This document shows positions 59,801 through 64,000 of a DNA stretch of 64,000 nt, one piece after another (the stretch's first letter is position 1; every line of letters begins with the position of its first letter). This DNA is from Stratiolaelaps scimitus (lineage: Eukaryota; Arthropoda; Arachnida; Mesostigmata; Laelapidae). The notes under the pieces are model-generated. The model saw nothing but the letters and a program-made list of their open reading frames with translations, did no database searches and was not told the origin of the DNA. The translations under genes and the position numbers were made by a program. Location of the stretch: NCBI GenBank assembly GCA_019614645.1, contig JABWDB010000002.1, positions 26,711,501 through 26,775,500 on the forward strand, in the 5' to 3' direction.

Positions 59801-62546
59801 TTTGAATCTGAAATTCAATGCGCAAACATACAGTAATTAGGAATAATTTCTAGGGATTATTGGGGGGGGGGGAATACCTGGGGACCGGAGCTGAGGCCGA
59901 CATTGTCCCGAGGAAGGCGGTGGCATTGCCTCTCTGCACAGCGAGGGACAGGCGTTGGAGAAGGAAAGATCCTGCGCGCTTGTCCCTGGTGGCCCGGATC
60001 AGCCTATGGTGAACCCTTCGAGGAAGTTCGAAGTGAGGGGGCCATGCCCGCCTAAGGTCTTAAAAGCAAGGGGGAAAAAGGTGGGTTGCCTGGAGTGCGG
60101 CGTACTTCCGTAGCTTGGCCCGCTCCGAACGCGCTACCAGGTAACCAGGGGTGGTTGCATCGTGGTTGACATAAGAAGGTGCTAGAGTGTCAACCACCGT
60201 GCCGTCCCAAACGAGGTGTTGGCCTCGGTGGAAGGGGATAACTGTGCGCAAATGTTCTTTAAGTTTAATCCATTCGTATAAAAATAGTTATTGGTTATGA
60301 GTGTCAACACACGTAAGCACTGATTCACTAAATATACATTTTACGTGATAAAGAACAACACCAAAAGGAGAGTCGCAAGAGTTCTGGAATTAAATTAATT
60401 TATTTGGCCTTCACATCTTCATGAAACTGACGCGTATAATCAAGTAGCGTGTGTAGTCAAACAATTGTAATCTAAGTGAACGTTAATATCGAGTAAGTTT
60501 CGTCCAGCGTACTTATATAATAATTTGAGTTTTATTATAGCTTGTTGAAACCTGAAGGCATCACTATGCAAGCCATTTCTTGAAAAAATTAAAAAAAAAA
60601 TTTTTTTTATTAAACCAAATTATAGTAGTCAATTTACTTGGATACCATAGACAAAAAAAGTAACTGTCAAAATGCTGAAATTCTTATCTGATTTAAAGTT
60701 CGATGGTCTGGAAATATTGTGTGCACTATTTGTTACAGCAGTTAACCATACAGATCGAATGGTTCCATTTCGTACGCATTTATTATAGTGGACCTACAAA
60801 ACTAACAATATATTAATCTCTACACACTGATTGTAACGGCCGCGGGTTCGAAGCCATATATAGATTAACAATGCAGAGTATCTTATAAATATCTTTGATA
60901 CTTTTGTGAAGGTGGGATCCAATGCGAAGATGATCGGGTCTAGCAGAAAATCTGTAGACCATCATCGCAGCAAGCTCAGCATTGATTATGGCGCATTGCG
61001 AGCCCGTGGTCTCTCGGTAGCCTCGCTGTCCAGGGAGCGTCGTTTGACTCAGCCTGATCTCAAACCAATGCTCCGCAAGGATGTTTTTCTATCTGCCAGC
61101 TTGCAAAGAATACCGGAATTTCGCTCCCAGACTAATATCAATGACTATCATGCGAGCGTTCTGCATATACCCACGCTACTAGGGGATGATAATCAGCAAA
61201 AGGTACGCTTCACTCTTGTCGCTTGTTCTTTTTCTAAAGAGCCGTCCCTTACCTATTGTCCTATCTGACAGGTCTCAGCACTTAACCTTTAGGTATTACT
61301 ATGAGAAGCAATGCTAAAAGCAGTACCGTGGACGTCAAAAGTTGGCTGAGAGTCTGCCCGAAAACCTCTCTCTATTACTCTGAGATAACTGTTGCAGCTA
61401 TTGAACAACCATATGTATATTGCCCGGAAAAAGGATTCCTTGTGAAGAAACTTCTACTTACTGTGTATTAATTTTACTGTATGGTTAATTGCAGGTGTGC
61501 GGCTGTCTTCCACAAAGTCTTATCGACGCCTTAAAGTCAATGCTGAACGTAGATCTTTTAAAAAGCCCGTCATTCTGGATTTTGGCTGTATCAGGATTTC
61601 TCACCATGATGGGCTTTTTCATTCCTTTCCTTTACCTCTGTGAAGCTGCCAAATTGCAAGGAATTGAAGAGGTGAGTTGTTTTCTCGCATTTTATGACCG
61701 CACCGCTGTGAACTTCTGCTTGAGATTTATATGGAAACACAAGTAATGTTTTTACGGGTGAATGCACTTGAGGTTATCAAATCGTTTCAACACCTTATCG
61801 TAGGCGCTATTAATATTACACAGACAGTTACACCAGTATATAATAATTTAACAACGTTTTCGAACATAAAGTCATGAAGATATACACGCCAACAATAAAC
61901 AAAATACTCAGCATCATCAGTAGAAATGGCATTGGCCAAAGTAGCCTTCCATAGACTGATTCTAAGTTCGTTGCTATTTCTTGTCGTTGTAGGACAAAGC
62001 AGCGATGCTGCTCGCAGTGATTGGATTTACCAACACAGCAGGTCGAGTATTCTGTGGATGGGTTTCGGATAAGCCCAGCGTAAACGCTCTGGCAATTAAT
62101 AATGTGGCATTGATAGGTGGCGGAATTGCGACAGCTCTCCTACCCGACCTGTTCATAACGTCATTCGCCCTCCTCTGGGTGTACGCCGCCATATTTGGCT
62201 TTTCCATTGGTGAGTAGTGGCACAGTAGTATATCGTTTCCAGAACGAATTTTTTTATATAGATGACGAGTATTCCATATATATATATATATATATATAAC
62301 TCTCGAATTATGTAAACAAATCGCTAATAGCTGGTTCTGTTAACTTGGACAACCAGTTCAAAGAATTTCCTATATTTGTAAAGAAAGGAGTCGATAAAAA
62401 GTCCTTGTTGTCAATTGCAGCCTGTTTCGCAGCATTGCGGTCGATCATAGTCGTTGAGCTTTTTGGTCTGGAGAAGCTGACGAACGCGTTTGGACTTCTT
62501 CTGCTCTTCCAGGGAGTCGCATCCCTCATCGGTAGTCCATTCGCAG
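41836..62546 (+). CDS. monocarboxylate transporter-like protein (SLC16, MFS), 3' end not found in window
   Basis: Ten exons join in consistent phase to 612 codons plus one base: 41836-41875, 54434-54582, 56713-56869, 57404-57670, 58293-58585, 59610-59729, 60912-61202, 61495-61671, 61993-62209, 62421-62546. The product is a 12-TM major facilitator of the SLC16 type. It has the TM1 signature [14 protein letters not shown], the TM5 signature [20 protein letters not shown], a long cytosolic loop between TM6 and TM7, and an [13 protein letters not shown] motif in TM8. Such proteins move small carboxylates or related solutes across the plasma membrane; the substrate cannot be told here. The loop carries the arthropod-type block [21 protein letters not shown]11 ends at SPFAG; TM12 and the C-terminus must lie past 62546 or past the window. 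It resembles the MCT9/12/14-like arthropod group more than lactate carriers MCT1-4, but I assign no symbol. Confidence 0.9.
43244..43321 (+). CDS. possible short exon encoding a hydrophobic leader (speculative)
   Basis: ATG at 43244 reads [20 protein letters not shown] and then LIVVLN, directly against GTAAGT in phase 0. It looks like a signal peptide or membrane anchor, but the stretch is a GTT/ATT repeat, which always translates to V/I/L. Its phase does not fit exon 2 of the transporter, so it would belong to another transcript or be chance. Confidence 0.15.
46536..46555. repeat. (TA)n microsatellite
   Basis: TA run followed by TGTGTGTATGTG in intron 1 of the transporter gene. Confidence 0.88.
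50083..50116. repeat. (GA)n microsatellite
   Basis: Slightly interrupted GA run of about 34 bp. Confidence 0.9.
52540..52601. repeat. 24-bp inverted repeat (foldback)
   Basis: The left arm 52540-52563 starts CACTGTAAATCCTTC and the right arm 52578-52601 ends GAATTTACAGTG. The arms pair over 24 positions with two G-U-type differences, around a 14-nt loop. It may be a solo miniature foldback element or a small-RNA-type hairpin. Confidence 0.85.
54012..54056 (+). repeat. SINE-like repeat, 3' fragment E
   Basis: GGGACCGTGGACGTTGAG, TGTTGGCTGAGAGTCCGCCC and GAAAAC match the tail of copies A and D and fragment F. The tRNA-like head is absent. Confidence 0.6.
54434..54582 (+). CDS. transporter gene, exon 2 (N-terminal cytosolic segment)
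   Basis: Acceptor TTTCCTCAG (54425-54433), then [40 protein letters not shown] and [10 protein letters not shown], stopping in phase 0 at GTAAGTGT. Ser/Thr- and acid-rich N-termini before the (D/E)GGxGW signature are usual in this family. The alternative start ATG at 54454 is in frame. Confidence 0.88.
54583..56712 (+). other. intron 2 of the transporter gene
   Basis: GTAAGTGT to CCTTTCGTTTAG. Holds a short TA run near 55466-55480 and a locally GC-rich patch near 56035-56210; nothing recognised. Confidence 0.85.
56713..56869 (+). CDS. transporter gene, exon 3 (TM1 and start of TM2)
   Basis: Reads [20 protein letters not shown] (TM1), [20 protein letters not shown] and [13 protein letters not shown] (TM2), ending in phase 1 at GTGAGT. 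The split Gly codon is completed by exon 4. Confidence 0.95.
57404..57670 (+). CDS. transporter gene, exon 4 (TM2 to TM5)
   Basis: [60 protein letters not shown] and [20 protein letters not shown] cover TM3, TM4 and the diagnostic SLC16 TM5 motif. Donor GTAAGC, phase 1. Confidence 0.96.
58293..58585 (+). CDS. transporter gene, exon 5 (end of TM5, TM6, start of central loop)
   Basis: [20 protein letters not shown] and [13 protein letters not shown] give TM5 end and TM6. Then come an acidic [16 protein letters not shown] stretch, six consecutive Asn (AAC/AAT repeat near 58470-58489) and a Ser/Asn-rich loop. Ends in phase 0 at GAG|GTTTGT, a modest donor. Confidence 0.9.
59171..59250 (+). repeat. 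tRNA-like sequence (A and B boxes) in an intron
   Basis: TAGCACAGCGG (59178-59188) fits the pol III A-box consensus TRGCNNAGYGG, and CTTCGATCCC (59225-59234) resembles a B box at tRNA-like spacing. Acceptor stems do not pair, so a tRNA-derived repeat or relic is likelier than a tRNA gene. It differs from the 17531/37030 repeat family. Confidence 0.35.
59610..59729 (+). CDS. transporter gene, exon 6 (central loop)
   Basis: Acceptor CCATGTTTTCAG, then [20 protein letters not shown] and [20 protein letters not shown]; phase 0 at both ends, donor AAG|GTAGTC. The frame is open back to about 59280 (a 165-codon stretch), so a longer exon with another acceptor cannot be excluded, but I see no good acceptor there. 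Confidence 0.78.
59873..60254 (-). pseudogene. non-LTR retrotransposon polymerase C-terminus, antisense in a transporter intron
   Basis: On the minus strand one frame reads [40 protein letters not shown] and [18 protein letters not shown], a stop at 60060-60062, then [20 protein letters not shown] and [10 protein letters not shown]. The order '(R)G(R/Q)xLVWDxTxxDTLAPSY ... KYxxL ... HxFxP ... FLxQRLSxAxQRGNAxxxLGT' is the conserved tail found in many invertebrate non-LTR polymerase proteins. The copy is 5'-truncated, carries a stop and ends at a run of 11 G (+ strand) at 59862-59872. Its high GC contrasts sharply with the intron around it, suggesting a fairly recent insertion. Confidence 0.72.
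60912..61202 (+). CDS. transporter gene, exon 7 (central loop)
   Basis: Reads [60 protein letters not shown] and [17 protein letters not shown]. This basic, Ser-rich segment, with the RKD(V/I)F...S.xxxLPE(F/Y)(K/R)SQ block, is typical of arthropod SLC16 loops before TM7. Phase 0 at both ends; donor AAG|GTACGC. Confidence 0.88.
61304..61365 (+). repeat. SINE-like repeat, 3' fragment F
   Basis: AGAAGCAATGCTAAAAGCAG, TACCGTGGACGTCAAAAGTT and GGCTGAGAGTCTGCCCGAAA match the tail half of copies B and D. It lies in the short intron between exons 7 and 8. Confidence 0.65.
61495..61671 (+). CDS. transporter gene, exon 8 (TM7)
   Basis: [40 protein letters not shown] and [19 protein letters not shown]: the amphipathic lead-in, the LLKSPxF motif and TM7. 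Phase 0, donor GAG|GTGAGT. Confidence 0.95.
61993..62209 (+). CDS. transporter gene, exon 9 (TM8 to TM10)
   Basis: [60 protein letters not shown] and [12 protein letters not shown]. The TM8 Arg corresponding to the substrate-binding Arg of MCT1 (R306 in rat numbering) is present in NTAGR, while the residue four before it is Asn, not Asp. Phase 1, donor GTGAGT. Confidence 0.95.
62276..62298. repeat. (TA)n microsatellite
   Basis: TA run of about 11 units in the intron between exons 9 and 10. Confidence 0.9.
62421..62546 (+). CDS. transporter gene, exon 10 (end of TM10, TM11)
   Basis: Acceptor TTGTCAATTGCAG, then [40 protein letters not shown] and AG split at the donor GTACGG in phase 1. [12 protein letters not shown](L)xLFxGxAxLxGxP(L/F)AG is a hallmark of this SLC16 branch. 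The next exon should open with two bases completing Gly and continue into TM12. Confidence 0.93.
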
Positions 62547-64000
62547 GTACGGGTGTTTAGGAGTTATTAATAATATAGTACACTTCATCCTTGAGGAGAG
62601 TATGGATTTTAATCCCGACACTTCTGGGAGTAATCCCATAATACGGATAAGTACCGACTTACGAATAATTTTTTTCATTGGTAGATTATTTATCGAATGG
62701 TTTATTTGTAACTGTTATAATATAGATGATGCGTCTTCAAGCCGAATTTATTGCGTTTCTGTCGGTGTTATTCACAATGACTGTCTGTGTATAAATATAG
62801 ATACAGAGGAATCGTGTATATTTATTTGCAACACTTTGTCACTTTGAAACATGCTAGCATGCTGATGCTCTGTGTTAGTCATAAGCATAAAAAAATCATT
62901 ACAAGTAGATGTATGGTACTGACTACAAGGGTTGAAATTCATTAGAGCACGAGGTAGTGTTTAAACGAACCGGCCCAGCATTTCCCTTGGGGTAGATACA
63001 AATCGAAACTAGAACAGCAGTATATATATATATGTCTATATATGTATATATGTACCCATAGCCCGTGTCAATAGTGCGGTCTGACAGCTGCGACGACATG
63101 TTCAGTCTAATTTCCGCTTCTCACTGAACATTTACCAGAGGCCAAACCAGAGGAGCCGCAAAAAATTATGTCTTGCCTGTGAAACCTGGTTGAAACATAA
63201 CCTTAACGTCTGGCAGTGAATGAACGCACGGACCATTTCAACTCGTATTTTTCATTTTTAGAGCCCTCGCCGAGAAGGCGCTACGCGGATGTATGGAATT
63301 GTTCATACGTTTTCTACATTAAACGCACCCGGTCGAAATAATCTACCGTCTGCCCTTTGTAGGAAAGACATCATGTGTTTCTGGATGTCATTCTCGAACC
63401 ATAAAATAAGCCAGTGGGGAGTCACCACTGCTAAAAGATTCGCACAAGCCGTTACGAGAGCTATAGTCTCGTCCGAGCTTCTAGGCATTTGCATCATTAC
63501 TACAATAATACCATATACCAAGATGTATCATTTTGCTTCTCCTGCGACTCACGAATTAGTCGGCAGGAGGTAAGACGCTATCCCATTACCACTGATCAAT
63601 AGCAAGTTGCCACATTGCTAAAACAAATGAATTCGAGATTAGTAGCGTATTTGAGTGAACGTTATATATCTGTCTGGACGGGGTCCTACAGTGATTCTTG
63701 ATAGGTCTACGACCCACTGTGTACTACGATACAATTTTACAATATGTCTGCTCCTTAGAGCAGAGCACACCCCAGAGATCTGACCGCATACGTTCCATAG
63801 ACTGATGAGGACTTAGGGACATAGGCCGTAACCTGAGCACGACGACTACCTCGTGCATTCGTGCAGTGAATTCACGTATCTTTTCATAACGAGTAGCCAG
63901 TAAAATGGTTCCCTGAGGACATAGCCCACTTCGTATCTCGCCTTATAATAAGAGGCATATTGTGCTCGTAAAAGCTTTGAACAAGCACGTAAACCTTAAT
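62547..64000. other. transporter gene: intron and possible 3' region; terminal exon not found
   Basis: I looked for a 'G-x-L-Y-D-xTG' type continuation and TM12 and found none, so the remaining exon(s) lie beyond the window. A small TA run is at about 63019-63031. An open frame on both strands near 63300-63570 is not recognised. Confidence 0.55.

Noticed and set aside
60590..60613. A10/T8 palindrome as a regulatory hairpin
   Set aside because: Simple poly-A next to poly-T in AT-rich intron DNA; expected by chance or slippage.
60845..60860. tRNA gene suggested by CGGGTTCGAAGCC
   Set aside because: An isolated B-box-like match without cloverleaf pairing.
63289..63573. Terminal exon of the transporter
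   Set aside because: Neither strand shows a TM12-like hydrophobic helix or the expected Gly-x-Leu-Tyr-Asp continuation, and the phase does not fit.
1..64000. CRISPR array, rRNA operon, bacterial operon or phage module
   Set aside because: No regularly spaced identical repeats, no rRNA-like conserved segments, and coding sequence is split by introns throughout.

Overview
The window is eukaryotic nuclear DNA. It has spliced genes with GT-AG introns of up to about 16 kb, many (TA)n/(GA)n/triplet microsatellites, and decayed retrotransposon and SINE-like debris. There is no operon or phage structure. The transporter resembles arthropod SLC16 proteins. I infer an arthropod, possibly a mite or tick, but nothing here fixes the species. 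Both supported genes lie on the + strand.

Layout. 1-7100 is repeat-rich intergenic DNA with a broken transposase-like helix-turn-helix fragment (1250-1447), one copy of a dispersed SINE-like repeat, a foldback and a tRNA-like relic. 7100-11412 is a GC- and triplet-rich block that I read as promoter plus 5' leader. It ends in ATG ACG ATG directly against a perfect donor (GTAAGTAAG). This is the proposed first coding exon of a divergent calmodulin-like gene, continued after a 16.1 kb intron by exons at 27529-27718 and 29090-29358. That gene has four EF-hands and is complete. Intron 1 carries two related non-LTR retrotransposon fragments, two SINE copies and a second GC-rich island (19600-21150). 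Intron 2 carries a long TA tract and a near-perfect 84-nt foldback just upstream of the last acceptor.

29359-40440 is AT-rich intergenic DNA with many TA microsatellites and no convincing gene. 40440-41835 is another GC- and triplet-rich leader. It precedes a 40-nt first coding exon (41836-41875) whose reading phase fits the acceptor at 54434. From there nine further exons (to 62546) encode a monocarboxylate-transporter-like (SLC16) major facilitator protein through TM11. The last exon(s), with TM12 and the C-terminus, are not found in the window. An antisense non-LTR fragment sits in one of its introns (59873-60254).

The two genes share an architecture: triplet-rich leader, very short first coding exon, then a 12-16 kb first intron. 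They have no evident joint pathway: one is a cytosolic Ca2+ sensor, the other a membrane solute carrier. I found no CRISPR array, rRNA, intact tRNA gene or clear new multi-gene system. The best leads are the divergent calmodulin-like gene with its hairpin-flanked terminal exon, and the dispersed repeat families.
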